Shown: piece by piece, positions 49,294 through 57,808 of the stretch | Layout of the letters: the number at the start of each line of letters is the position of its first letter | How positions within the stretch are numbered: position 1 is the first letter of the stretch | Notes under the pieces: generated by a model | What the model saw: the letters and a program-made list of their open reading frames with translations, nothing else | What the model was told of the DNA's origin: nothing | The model's database searches: none | Assembly (NCBI RefSeq): GCF_003458715.1 | Contig: NZ_QRVI01000011.1 | Coordinates: 14,327-78,326 of the forward strand | Direction of reading: 5' to 3' | Source of the DNA: Eubacterium sp. AF22-8LB | GTDB taxonomy: Bacteria > Bacillota_I > Bacilli_A > Erysipelotrichales > Erysipelotrichaceae | DNA: 64,000 bases | Position numbers and translations under genes: made by a program

Positions 49294-50979
49294 TTAAGCT
49301 TCATATTTTAATGCATCTTTACCACGACTACCCGTTGAGATACGAATAACATCTGCAACATCGTAAACAAAGATTTTTCCATCCCCAATATTTCCAGTAT
49401 ATAATGCTTTTTTAGCAGCATTTACAACTTCTTGTACTGGTACTTCACTTACTACAACTTCTACTTTTAATTTTGGAAGCAATTCCATATTAACTTTGGC
49501 ACCACGATAGTAACTTGTCTGTCCCTTTTGTACACCACAACCAGACACTTTTGTGACTGTCATACCACCAATTCCAATTTCATTTAATGCAGCTTTGATC
49601 TTATCAAACTTCTCTGCTTTCGTAATAATAACAACCTTTGAAATAGATCCATCACTATGAATCACTTTAGTAGGTACGGCATCATCCACTTCTACACTTG
49701 GAGTAAAGCTAGAATCTTGAATTGTTTCTAAATATTCACCTGGAACATCCGCTTCTAAGGCAAAACCAGCATATGCACTTTCCAATCCATGCTCCATCTT
49801 ATCAAGACCTACAATTTCTTCATGAGCACTTACACGTAATCCAATCGTCTTTTTAATAATAAAGAATGTAATAAACATGGTAACAGCTGTCCAAGCCCCA
49901 ATCGCTAATAAACCTAATAACTGAACACCTAATAAATGGAATCCTCCACCATAGAATAAGCCTTGTGCTTCTGGCATTGTATCTGTTCCACATGCGAATA
50001 ATCCAACACAAATAGTTCCTAACACACCATTTCCAAAGTGTACCGCAACCGCTCCAACAGGATCATCTACTTTTAATTTATAATCCAATAACCAAACAAT
50101 AAAACAAACCACAAATCCAGATAAAATTCCAATAACAAATGATCCAAATACATTAACAGCATCGCATCCTGCAGTAATCGCAACTAAACCAGCTAAAGAT
50201 CCATTTAAACACATCGCAACGTCTGGTTTTCCATATTTAATCCAAGTAATCAACATAACAGTACATGTTGCTACGGCTGGTGCTACTGTTGTTGTCGCAA
50301 AAATTGTTGCCAATTGTAGACCATTTGTGGCAGCTGCACCATTAAATCCATACCATCCAAACCATAAGATGAAACATCCTAATGCACCAATTGTTAAGCT
50401 GTGTCCTGGAATTCCTCGTGGACTTCCGTCTTTATCAAATTTTCCAATTCTTGGACCTAACATCCAAGCTCCAATCAAAGCAGTTAAACCACCAACATAG
50501 TGAATTGCAGCACTTCCGGCAAAATCGTGGAATCCTAAAGCACTTAGCCATCCACCACCCCATACCCAGTGGGCTTCAATTGGATACACAATCAAACTAA
50601 TCACAAAACTATAAATACAATAAGATATAAACTTTGTTCTTTCTGCCATAGCTCCAGAAACAATTGTTGCGGCTGTAGCACAGAAAACTAAGTTAAATGT
50701 AAAGCTTGACCAGTTTGTTCCGGCAAAATTTGTGAGTGGACTTTCACCCCATCCTAACAAACCTGCAAAGTCGTGTCCCATTAATAGGCTATATCCTGTA
50801 ATCAAAAATGCGACTGTTCCCAAACAAAAATCCATTAAGTTTTTCATGATGATATTTCCGGCATTTTTGGCTCTTGTAAATCCGGCTTCAACCATCGCAA
50901 ATCCTGCCTGCATAAAGAATACAAATGCGGCTCCAATTAGGTACCATATTCCAAATACCTCAGTTAATATTTTCTCCAT
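49294..50979 (-). CDS. amt: Ammonium transporter fused to a PII (GlnB-type) domain
   Basis: A 561-residue fusion. Residues 1-400 are an AmtB channel of eleven helices with the twin-His and Phe-gate regions (FFMQAGFAMVEAGFTRAKNA, HYVGGLTALIGAWMLGPR, WFGWYGFNGA, HFGNGVLGTICVG). From about residue 449 a complete PII domain follows: SKVVIITKAEKFDKIKAAL, the T-loop region GVQKGQTSYYRGAKVN and the ADP/ATP-binding tail GDGKIFVYDV with a late RTGxRG-like STGSRG. In most bacteria PII is a separate protein that plugs the channel; here sensor and channel are joined. The residue uridylylated in GlnB (Tyr51 in RGAEY) is replaced (RGAKV), so that modification is unlikely. Confidence 0.88.
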   Translation of the reverse strand: MEKILTEVFGIWYLIGAAFVFFMQAGFAMVEAGFTRAKNAGNIIMKNLMDFCLGTVAFLITGYSLLMGHDFAGLLGWGESPLTNFAGTNWSSFTFNLVFCATAATIVSGAMAERTKFISYCIYSFVISLIVYPIEAHWVWGGGWLSALGFHDFAGSAAIHYVGGLTALIGAWMLGPRIGKFDKDGSPRGIPGHSLTIGALGCFILWFGWYGFNGAAATNGLQLATIFATTTVAPAVATCTVMLITWIKYGKPDVAMCLNGSLAGLVAITAGCDAVNVFGSFVIGILSGFVVCFIVWLLDYKLKVDDPVGAVAVHFGNGVLGTICVGLFACGTDTMPEAQGLFYGGGFHLLGVQLLGLLAIGAWTAVTMFITFFIIKKTIGLRVSAHEEIVGLDKMEHGLESAYAGFALEADVPGEYLETIQDSSFTPSVEVDDAVPTKVIHSDGSISKVVIITKAEKFDKIKAALNEIGIGGMTVTKVSGCGVQKGQTSYYRGAKVNMELLPKLKVEVVVSEVPVQEVVNAAKKALYTGNIGDGKIFVYDVADVIRISTGSRGKDALKYEA

Positions 50980-51000
50980 AATTTTCCCTCCTTATACAAA

Positions 51001-51049
51001 AAGAAAAAGGCACTTACAGCTCATGTATTCATGAACTATAAGCGCCTTT
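51001..51049 (-). terminator. Leader terminator hairpin before amt
   Basis: On the minus strand AAAGGCGCUUAUAGUUCAUG (51049-51030) pairs over all 20 positions, with three G-U pairs, with the arm at 51025-51006, closing loop AAUA, and is followed by UUUUUCUUUUUG. It lies after the predicted transcription start and about 10 bases before the amt ribosome binding site. It may also end the MATE transcript. Confidence 0.75.
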
Positions 51050-51065
51050 GCTTATGTATGTACGT

Positions 51066-51094
51066 ATTTTATTCTGCATGTAACAATTTGTCAA
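51066..51094 (-). promoter_or_regulatory. Promoter of the amt leader
   Basis: On the minus strand TTGACA (51094-51089) and TAAAAT (51071-51066) are exactly 17 bases apart. The -35 overlaps the MATE gene stop codon. Predicted start is near 51059, with only about ten bases before the long hairpin. Confidence 0.7.
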
Positions 51095-52437
51095 CTGTTT
51101 TCTGAAACATTTTGAAAATTATTTTCCATCCAATAATAACTCGGAATCAATATAACAACAGCACCTACCCAAGCAAGCACTTCGACCGGATATAATCCTG
51201 CCTTACCAAAGAATATTGGCAAAAATAATGCTCCCGAAATTCGCATAAACAGCTCAAATAAGCCAGATACCATAGGAATCAATGCGTTAGATAAGCCTTG
51301 AATTGTCGAACGATACGCATGTAATAAATATAAGATTGGCAAGAAAGCAGTTAAGCATCGCAAGAATGTCAGTCCATATGTCATAGCTTGCTTAGCCCCT
51401 TCACTTGTTTTTGAAATGAAACAAGATAAAAAGAATGGTCCAAAAATCCAAAGTATAATAGAGATCAAAATTGAAGTAGCCAAAGAAAGTAGGACAACTT
51501 TCTTAACACCACTCTTAATACGATCATAACGACCTGCACCATAATTCTGTCCTGTATACGTAACCATCGCATATCCATATGAAACAGCAGAAATCTCAAG
51601 CACCCCATATAATTTATTCATAGCCGTAAATCCTGCAAGGAAATATGTTCCATATTGGTTTACTGCGCTTGTTAGAACCATACCACCAATCGCAATCAAT
51701 ACATTTTGTAAGGCCATTGGAATCCCTAAACGAAATTGATTTTTATAATAGGATAAATCCTTACAAATTGATGTTGGCATATATTCGCTTAATCGTAAAA
51801 CGTGATACAAACAGTAACATCCAGCTAAGACCTGTGCAATAATTGTAGCGACACCTGCCCCAATGATCCCCCATTCAAGTCCCATAACGAATAGAATGTC
51901 TAACCCTACATTACAGACACTCGCAATAATCATAGCATGTAATGGTGTTTTTGAATTTCCAAAGGCACGTAAAATACTTGCGAGGGCATTGTAAAACATG
52001 GTCGCAAATAATCCTAAATAAATAACGTGTGTATATGCCAAAGCTCGATCCATAATATCAGCTGGTGCTTTCAATAAAATCAAAATATTAGGTAAAAACG
52101 GATAAACAACAATCAAAATAATAAGTGTAGATAGAATTGCATTCACAACTAATGTCGAAATACATTTTTGAACATTACTCTTATCATGTGTACCAAATGC
52201 ATGTGCAATTGGAATAGAAAAACCTTGAGCTAAACCTGTCACAACTGCAATCCCCATCCATGTAAGCCAATCCGAGCATCCTATAGCGGCTAATGCTTTT
52301 ACGCCCAAATGTCTTGAAACAATAATCGTGTCACAAACTGTATATAGCTGTTGAAAAATATTTCCAAGCATTAAAGGTAAGGAAAACATAAAAATTAGTT
52401 TTAATTCGCTTCCCTTCGTCATATCTTTTATTTCCAT
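51091..52437 (-). CDS. MATE-family efflux transporter
   Basis: A 448-residue MATE protein with twelve helices. It starts GSELKLIFMFSLPLMLGNIF and has QLYTVCDTIIVSRHLGVKALAAIG, the usual N-terminal half signature, with the second half mirroring it. It should exchange Na+ or H+ for organic cations. AGAGGAGAG lies before the ATG. A perfect 16-bp palindrome overlaps its predicted -10, so it may be controlled by a dimeric regulator. Its substrate cannot be inferred. Confidence 0.82.
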   Translation of the reverse strand: MEIKDMTKGSELKLIFMFSLPLMLGNIFQQLYTVCDTIIVSRHLGVKALAAIGCSDWLTWMGIAVVTGLAQGFSIPIAHAFGTHDKSNVQKCISTLVVNAILSTLIILIVVYPFLPNILILLKAPADIMDRALAYTHVIYLGLFATMFYNALASILRAFGNSKTPLHAMIIASVCNVGLDILFVMGLEWGIIGAGVATIIAQVLAGCYCLYHVLRLSEYMPTSICKDLSYYKNQFRLGIPMALQNVLIAIGGMVLTSAVNQYGTYFLAGFTAMNKLYGVLEISAVSYGYAMVTYTGQNYGAGRYDRIKSGVKKVVLLSLATSILISIILWIFGPFFLSCFISKTSEGAKQAMTYGLTFLRCLTAFLPILYLLHAYRSTIQGLSNALIPMVSGLFELFMRISGALFLPIFFGKAGLYPVEVLAWVGAVVILIPSYYWMENNFQNVSENS

Positions 52438-52464
52438 AATCTCTCCTCTTTTAAATCAGTAATA

Positions 52465-52480
52465 GTATATCATGATATAC
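52465..52480. promoter_or_regulatory. Perfect 16-bp palindrome over the MATE promoter
   Basis: GTATATCATGATATAC is its own reverse complement. On the minus strand it includes TGA-TATACT, an extended -10 for the MATE gene. A repressor dimer bound here would block that promoter; no regulator gene is adjacent. Confidence 0.55.
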
Positions 52481-52507
52481 AAAAATGAAAAAAATCAAAA
52501 ATAGTTA

Positions 52508-52536
52508 TTTACAACTAACTCCAATTGATATATACT
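52508..52536 (+). promoter_or_regulatory. Promoter of nrdI
   Basis: TTTACA (52508-52513) and TATACT (52531-52536) are exactly 17 bases apart. Predicted start is near 52543, 35 bases before the ATG. Confidence 0.7.
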
Positions 52537-52550
52537 ATGGACAGTTAGTT
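52513..52550 (+). promoter_or_regulatory. Inverted AACTAACT / AGTTAGTT repeat around the nrdI -10
   Basis: AACTAACT (52513-52520) and AGTTAGTT (52543-52550) are perfect inverse copies flanking the -10, and a third TCTAACT follows at 52554-52560. The arrangement fits an operator, or a hairpin at the 5' end of the message. It does not match the NrdR box I know. Confidence 0.45.
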
Positions 52551-52577
52551 ATGTCTAACTTTAAAGGAGGTTCTTAT

Positions 52578-52928
52578 ATGAAATATGCATTCGCAAGTCG
52601 CACAGGTAATGTGGAAGAAATCATTAATTCTTTAGGTATAGATGCCCTTCGCATTAATGATGGATCTGAAAGCATTGACGAACCATTCATCTTATTTACA
52701 TATACAGATGGCTATGGTGATGTTCCTGCAGAAGTAGACAGCTTTTTAATGGCGAACGGCTCATTAATTCAAGGTGTTGTATGTTCTGGAGATACAGGTT
52801 ATGGTGAAGCGTATTGTCAGGCAGCCGATAAAATCAGTGAAGATTATGGCTGTGAAATTCTATATAAAGTAGAAAATGCAGGTACGCCTGAAGATATCGA
52901 AAACATCAAAAAATCGATTGGAGCTTAA
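52578..52928 (+). CDS. nrdI: NrdI-type flavodoxin
   Basis: A 116-residue flavodoxin-like protein that, in class Ib ribonucleotide reductase systems, supplies the oxidant for the Mn2 cofactor of NrdF. It matches NrdI closely: SRTGNVEEI at the start, FTYTDGYGDVPAEVDSFL in the middle, then GVVCSGDTGYGEAYCQAADKIS and GTPEDIENI. AAAGGAGG at 52563-52570 selects ATG 52578. No nrdE, nrdF or nrdH gene is in the window, so it could serve a distant reductase or be a divergent flavodoxin. It lies 2 bases before a DUF3793 gene. Confidence 0.78.
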   Translation: MKYAFASRTGNVEEIINSLGIDALRINDGSESIDEPFILFTYTDGYGDVPAEVDSFLMANGSLIQGVVCSGDTGYGEAYCQAADKISEDYGCEILYKVENAGTPEDIENIKKSIGA

Positions 52929-52930
52929 TT

Positions 52931-53464
52931 ATGTCAAAAAAACGTTTTGAATCTTTATTGGCTAACTATTGTGCACCGGCATTAAAACAATGTAAATATG
53001 CCAATATGTTTCACCTTCCAAAAAACGACAACAGTATTAAGATATTGATTCAACAATACAACCAACAGCTGAATTCAAAAGGGATATTTTTGATCCTCAT
53101 TGAACAAGAATTTCAATACACCATTTATGTATACAATTCCAAACTTAAAGACTATATTTCCTCAAATGCAGTTCAAAACTTTTTAAAATCCTATCATTAT
53201 CCAAATACTTTTGAACTGTGTATACAAGAACTCAAAAAAAGACTTAATACAAATAACTTTCCTCATGAAATAGGTGTATTTCTTGGATATCCTTTAGATG
53301 ATGTGATTGGTTTTATTGAACACAAGCCCTTTTATTTAGTTGGAGATTGGAAGGTGTATCAAAACGTGAATGAAGCCCAAAAACAATTTGATTTATTTAA
53401 ACAAACAAAAGAAAAAATGTTAAATCAAATTCATCTTGGTTATGAATTAGCTCAAATCATTTAA
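52931..53464 (+). CDS. DUF3793-family protein
   Basis: A soluble 177-residue protein of the DUF3793 family. The family hallmarks are LLANYCAPALKQCKYANMF at the N terminus and FPHEIGVFLGYPLDDVIGFI near residue 113, with GDWKVYQNVNEAQKQF following. The biochemical role is unknown. The family is often seen beside flavodoxins in gut Firmicutes, and here it follows the NrdI-like flavodoxin by two bases, which supports a joint redox or iron-linked role. This is inference. Confidence 0.8.
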   Translation: MSKKRFESLLANYCAPALKQCKYANMFHLPKNDNSIKILIQQYNQQLNSKGIFLILIEQEFQYTIYVYNSKLKDYISSNAVQNFLKSYHYPNTFELCIQELKKRLNTNNFPHEIGVFLGYPLDDVIGFIEHKPFYLVGDWKVYQNVNEAQKQFDLFKQTKEKMLNQIHLGYELAQII

Positions 53465-53513
53465 AAAAAGAAGCTGCAAAGAATTAAATTAAAACTCTTA
53501 CAGCTTCTTTTTT
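53463..53513. terminator. Bidirectional terminator between DUF3793 and M42 peptidase genes
   Basis: GAAGCTG (53470-53476) and CAGCTTC (53501-53507) form the stem, with T-runs on both strands (TTTTTT at 53508-53513 and the A-run at 53463-53469). The loop is long, 24 bases. Confidence 0.7.
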
Positions 53514-54585
53514 ATTTATTTAAAACATAAGCCAAGGTTAATCGAGCACACTCTTCAATCGCATGAATACTTGTTCTTTCATATCCATGTGAGTTCATAC
53601 ATCCAACCCCAAATACAGCAGGCATTACATTATTTCCTGAGCGAATGGCAGCCGTCGCATCGGATCCAAAACGATAGAAAGTATCCACACAATACTCAAT
53701 TTGATTTTCTTTTGCCAAGTTGATCAAATGTGTTGTCAATCCCCAATCATATGGAGAATAATGATCGCTAGCACCAATGGAAACCAACTTTTCTGAGCCA
53801 TGGTTATCTGGTCCAATCAAACCAATATCTAAAGACACATATTCACTGACTTCACTTGGTACATAGGCACCTCCATGTCCAATTTCTTCATATATCGGAA
53901 ATGCGAATAAGGTATTGAATGCAGGCTTCAAGTCATTTTGTTTTAATTGACGCAACACCTCAATTGCGGCTACCACCATAGCTTTATCATCAATATGACG
54001 AGACTTAATAAAACCAGATTTTGTACGTTTAAAACGTGGTTCAACACTAATTAAATCGCCATTTTCAATTCCTAAATCATATACATCTTGAGCACTATTC
54101 ACATCTGCATCTAATAAAATAGCTTCATTATTAATATCACGCTCACGACTTCTCGCATCATCAAACACGTGAACTGAATGAGATTTACAGATTACCATTC
54201 CTTCAAAAGTTTTTCCATTACGCGTATGAATATAAACATTTTCCCCTTCTACATTATGAAAATTAATTCCCCCAAGATTTTTAACTTCAATCCATCCATT
54301 TTCCATCACATGACGTACTTGTAACCCAATCGTATCTAAATGAGCGCCTACACAAACTGTCTTACTTGAATCTATTCCAGGTACACGAACATAAGCTGTT
54401 CTTTTATTGTCATATTCAATTTCATACCCCATCTTACCAACTATTTTAGCTAACTTCTTGTGGATCTCAGGATAAAAACCAACTACACTCGGTGTGTTGA
54501 TTAATTCTTCTAAGTCTTTTAACATTTCTTCTGTATTTATCTTGAACCTCTCATCACTGAAGTGACGAGTGTTCTTAGATTGCAT
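53512..54585 (-). CDS. M42-family metallo-aminopeptidase
   Basis: A 357-residue dinuclear zinc aminopeptidase of the M42 (glutamyl aminopeptidase/'cellulase M') family. Metal ligands are visible: GAHLDTIGLQV, RHIDDKAMVVAAI, the catalytic Glu pair in PIYEEIGHGGA, the Asp in SLDIGLIGPDN and a C-terminal SHGYERTSIHAIEE. These enzymes are large tetrahedral cages that degrade short peptides. The ATG at 54585 follows GGAGTG. Confidence 0.85.
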   Translation of the reverse strand: MQSKNTRHFSDERFKINTEEMLKDLEELINTPSVVGFYPEIHKKLAKIVGKMGYEIEYDNKRTAYVRVPGIDSSKTVCVGAHLDTIGLQVRHVMENGWIEVKNLGGINFHNVEGENVYIHTRNGKTFEGMVICKSHSVHVFDDARSRERDINNEAILLDADVNSAQDVYDLGIENGDLISVEPRFKRTKSGFIKSRHIDDKAMVVAAIEVLRQLKQNDLKPAFNTLFAFPIYEEIGHGGAYVPSEVSEYVSLDIGLIGPDNHGSEKLVSIGASDHYSPYDWGLTTHLINLAKENQIEYCVDTFYRFGSDATAAIRSGNNVMPAVFGVGCMNSHGYERTSIHAIEECARLTLAYVLNK

Positions 54586-54624
54586 TATAAAACACTCCAT
54601 TTCTTAAAATATATTATATTGCTA

Positions 54625-54633
54625 TGTTACAAT
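54625..54633 (+). promoter_or_regulatory. Extended -10 promoter at a probably leaderless yaaA
   Basis: TGT-TACAAT (TACAAT at 54628-54633) ends six bases before the yaaA ATG at 54640. Confidence 0.45.
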
Positions 54634-54639
54634 ATATAT

Positions 54640-55353
54640 ATGAAAATAATTATCTCACCTGCAAAAAAAATGAAAACAATTGATGATATAAACATGGAGT
54701 GCACAACACCCATATTTTTATCTAAGACAGATGAACTTTTACAACATCTACAAAATTTAAGTTACACAGATTTAAAATCCTATTTAAAATGTTCAGACTC
54801 CATTGCCAAAAATACCTTTGAACAGTTTCAAAATATGGACCTAGACAAAAATACAACACCCGCCATTTTATCGTATTCTGGTATCCAGTACCAATATATG
54901 GCACCCCATGTATTTACGGATGAACAAATGAATTATATTCAACAACATCTTTATATTCTTTCTGGTTTTTATGGTCTATTAAAGCCATTCGATGCAATCA
55001 CACCATATCGTTTAGAAATGCAGACAAAATGTCCCTTTTCCCTCTATGATTTTTGGAAGGATGATATCGCAAATCAAATCAATGAGCCTATTTTAAATCT
55101 TGCCAGTGAAGAATATGCCAAAGCTGTAAGAAAATACAAAACATTAATCGATGTGCGCTTTATAGAAGAGAACGGAAAAGAAAAGGGTGTATATGCCAAA
55201 ATGGCAAGAGGAGCTATGATTCGTTATATGGCAGAAAACAATGTCCAAAATATAGATGACATCAGGCATTTCTCAGAACTTGGATATTATTTTGATTCAA
55301 ATGAAAGTACAGAAAAAAATTTTATATTTAAAAAAAAGCTATCTTCTTCATGA
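54640..55353 (+). CDS. yaaA: YaaA-family peroxide stress protein
   Basis: A 237-residue YaaA (DUF328) protein, which in E. coli limits free iron and DNA damage during peroxide stress. It starts with the invariant IISPAKKMK and has the family motifs LSYSGIQYQYM, ILSGFYGLLKPFDAITPYRLEM and the ending HFSELGYYFDSNES. I chose the ATG at 54640; a longer 5' reading has no support. There is no ribosome binding site, and the -10 is six bases upstream, suggesting a leaderless message. Confidence 0.92.
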   Translation: MKIIISPAKKMKTIDDINMECTTPIFLSKTDELLQHLQNLSYTDLKSYLKCSDSIAKNTFEQFQNMDLDKNTTPAILSYSGIQYQYMAPHVFTDEQMNYIQQHLYILSGFYGLLKPFDAITPYRLEMQTKCPFSLYDFWKDDIANQINEPILNLASEEYAKAVRKYKTLIDVRFIEENGKEKGVYAKMARGAMIRYMAENNVQNIDDIRHFSELGYYFDSNESTEKNFIFKKKLSSS

Positions 55354-55363
55354 TAGCTTTTCT
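55329..55363. terminator. Bidirectional terminator between yaaA and the oxidoreductase gene
   Basis: AAAGCTATC and GATAGCTTT form a perfect 9-bp stem across TTCTTCAT, with a T-run on each strand (AAAAAAA on the left; TTT plus TCT on the right). Confidence 0.8.
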
Positions 55364-56328
55364 AATAGTTCTACAACCATTTGTGTTTGTTCTTTATATG
55401 CTTGATAAGCCTCTTCATCCTTATTTAAAATCACATCCATGAAATCCTGACACTCATACAACATATGGTCAGGTTGCTCAATACTGATTTTTTCTTTTGT
55501 GTCTACAGCCTTTTTGCCTATCTGATCTTTCTTAGGTGCATCAAAATATACATCTTTACATACACCACTGCTTGCACCCGAAACAATCAATGTACCTTCA
55601 TCACCTTGTAGATATACAGTATATGGACTTGAACAATCTTTAGCCCCTGTGCATGTCGCAATAAAGTCTGGATACTGCATAATCACAATTCCGCTTGTAT
55701 CAATTCCGTTATATCCCGTATTTTTGAAATAATGAATATCATCAGGTTTACCAAATATACCTGTCACAAAGTGAAGATTGTATACATTAATATCCATTAA
55801 AGCTCCACCATTGAAGGCTGGATCAAACGCGTTTGTATGAATATGATCTTTATACTTTTGATATTTAGATGAATACTGCGAGAAATTACATTGCACCATC
55901 TTGATTTCTCCACATTTTAAAAGATTATCCTTGATGATCTTATAGTTTGGCAAATGAATGTTAGTAATGGCCTCAAAAATATATACGCCATTCTTTTGTG
56001 CAATCTCAAATAAATCATTACACTCCTTTAAAGTCGGAGTAAATGGTTTTTCATTAAGCACATGCTTCTTATGCTCCAAAGCCATTTTGCACTGTGGATA
56101 GTGTAAAGAATTAGGGCTTGCCACATAAACAATGTCTACATTTTCATCATTCAACATTTCTTCCATATCTGTGTAATATGTACAAACGCCATGTTTTTCA
56201 GCAAATTCTTTTGCACGTTCTTCTGTTCTTGAATAAACACAATATAAATTATATCGACCATCCATTCGCATAGCTTCAATCATACGATCTACAATAACAC
56301 CTGAACCAATTGTCGCAACATTCATCAT
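55348..56328 (-). CDS. Gfo/Idh/MocA-family oxidoreductase
   Basis: A 326-residue NAD(P)-dependent dehydrogenase that acts on sugars or sugar-like alcohols. It has the dinucleotide fold (NVATIGSGVIVDRMIEAM), VYVASPNSLHYPQ and the catalytic EKPFT motif near residue 95. Its start overlaps the histidine kinase stop by four bases, so it is translated as part of the two-component operon. The substrate is unknown. Confidence 0.82.
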   Translation of the reverse strand: MMNVATIGSGVIVDRMIEAMRMDGRYNLYCVYSRTEERAKEFAEKHGVCTYYTDMEEMLNDENVDIVYVASPNSLHYPQCKMALEHKKHVLNEKPFTPTLKECNDLFEIAQKNGVYIFEAITNIHLPNYKIIKDNLLKCGEIKMVQCNFSQYSSKYQKYKDHIHTNAFDPAFNGGALMDINVYNLHFVTGIFGKPDDIHYFKNTGYNGIDTSGIVIMQYPDFIATCTGAKDCSSPYTVYLQGDEGTLIVSGASSGVCKDVYFDAPKKDQIGKKAVDTKEKISIEQPDHMLYECQDFMDVILNKDEEAYQAYKEQTQMVVELLEKLS

Positions 56329-57734
56329 GCTTTTTCTCCTTTGGGTTTTACCCAGTTATTTTCTTTTTTCTTTCTTTGTTTCTTTACTTTTCGATAAATT
56401 ATAAAGCGAACACCATCATCACTATTTTCTCCCTTCACAATGTAATGGTTTGCCTTACAAACCTTAAATACAATCGAAAGTCCCAAACCAAAACGACCAC
56501 CTTCACCTTTTTCATAGGGTCTAAATAAAGATTCAATACGATCCTCTGGCATTTTTGGACCATCATTACTGATGCATAACCAATCTTCACGAACCTCAAT
56601 CTTAATATATGACTTCGCATAGCGGAATGCATTTTCCATAATATTTTCAATCGCAACACGCCAAGCTTCAATCAAGCCATCAAAGAAAACCTCTTCCACA
56701 TCTGTTATGACTTGAATTTCAGGACGTAGAACAGCCGAGTTTAACACAACCTGCTCCACAACATCTTTCATATTAGTAACAACGCCCTCCGCATCACTGG
56801 CCACTAAATATTCAACACGATTCATATATAGTAAAGAGTGAACTTTATTTTCTAGTCTTTGTGCATTATCCAAGATTACATCGACACTGCTTTCCAAAGT
56901 TCCATATGGATATATACCATCCTTTATCGATTCTGCATAAGACTTAATCGTCGCAATTGGCGTTTTCAAATCATGTGAAATATTATGAATCATATCTTCT
57001 TTAGCTTTATCCTGCTTTTTAAGTTCATCATTCATTTTAACAATCGCATTCGCCATTTCACCAATCTCATCATCACGATTTAAATGTAATTCCACTTCTT
57101 TTCCGTCCTTGATCTGTTCAATATAGTCTCGAATTAAATTCAGTGGATGAATGATAGAAAATACCCACATTAAAATAATCAAAAAAACAATCATAAACGC
57201 AATCACAATAACGTAGACAGTTGAATTAATCAATGAATCTCGAAACTGCGTCGCATATGTGTCATCCATAAAGCTAGCTAATATAACACCATCATGACAA
57301 TGAATCATACGATAATAATATTTTGAATTTGCGACTGTAACCGTTCCTTGTAAAGCCTCATCACTTTCCGAATTCATTTGTCTCGATTGATCCAATAGAT
57401 ATTCATAGACTTTATGGTTCACTTTTTGCGTATTTTGAACCGCAATATTAGCTATACTTCCATTTTGAATAAGACAATTCGTTTGTACATTATCACTAGC
57501 CATAAACGCATAGATATCATCTAAGCTGTTTGTTTGTTTCGAATCAATCAAGCCCACAATTGGTGTCTGCCGATTTAAGATAAGTTCATACATTTGTTTC
57601 GTAATTGTACGATCAATATTGTCACTGACAAACACAAAGAAAAACATAATAAAAAATATCAAAACCGTCAAAATAATTGTTAATATTTGACGTGTTAAGG
57701 ACATTTTTTGAAAATAAAAGGTTGGTCCCTTCAT
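56325..57734 (-). CDS. Sensor histidine kinase
   Basis: A 469-residue membrane kinase. Two helices (about 14-40 and 171-196) flank an extracellular sensor domain of about 130 residues. A HAMP linker follows, then the phosphoacceptor box NISHDLKTPIATIKSYAES (His near residue 253) and the ATPase domain with EAWRVAIENIMENAFRYA (N box), ISNDGP (G1) and GRFGLGLSIV (G2). The partner response regulator lies directly upstream, with a terminator hairpin between them. The ligand is unknown. Confidence 0.88.
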   Translation of the reverse strand: MKGPTFYFQKMSLTRQILTIILTVLIFFIMFFFVFVSDNIDRTITKQMYELILNRQTPIVGLIDSKQTNSLDDIYAFMASDNVQTNCLIQNGSIANIAVQNTQKVNHKVYEYLLDQSRQMNSESDEALQGTVTVANSKYYYRMIHCHDGVILASFMDDTYATQFRDSLINSTVYVIVIAFMIVFLIILMWVFSIIHPLNLIRDYIEQIKDGKEVELHLNRDDEIGEMANAIVKMNDELKKQDKAKEDMIHNISHDLKTPIATIKSYAESIKDGIYPYGTLESSVDVILDNAQRLENKVHSLLYMNRVEYLVASDAEGVVTNMKDVVEQVVLNSAVLRPEIQVITDVEEVFFDGLIEAWRVAIENIMENAFRYAKSYIKIEVREDWLCISNDGPKMPEDRIESLFRPYEKGEGGRFGLGLSIVFKVCKANHYIVKGENSDDGVRFIIYRKVKKQRKKKENNWVKPKGEKA

Positions 57735-57779
57735 AAAAACATCACCTCATCATTGTTACTATTATTTTATCATAATTAA

Positions 57780-57808
57780 AAGAAAAAGATGATACACAAA
57801 GTATCATC
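57780..57808 (-). terminator. Terminator hairpin between response regulator and kinase genes
   Basis: On the minus strand GATGATAC and GTATCATC form a perfect 8-bp stem across TTTGT and are followed by TTTTTCTTTT. It overlaps the regulator stop and would lower kinase expression relative to regulator. Confidence 0.75.

Noticed and set aside
51001..51060. T-box or glutamine riboswitch before amt
   Set aside because: No T-box sequence, no glnA motif, and only about ten bases precede the hairpin.
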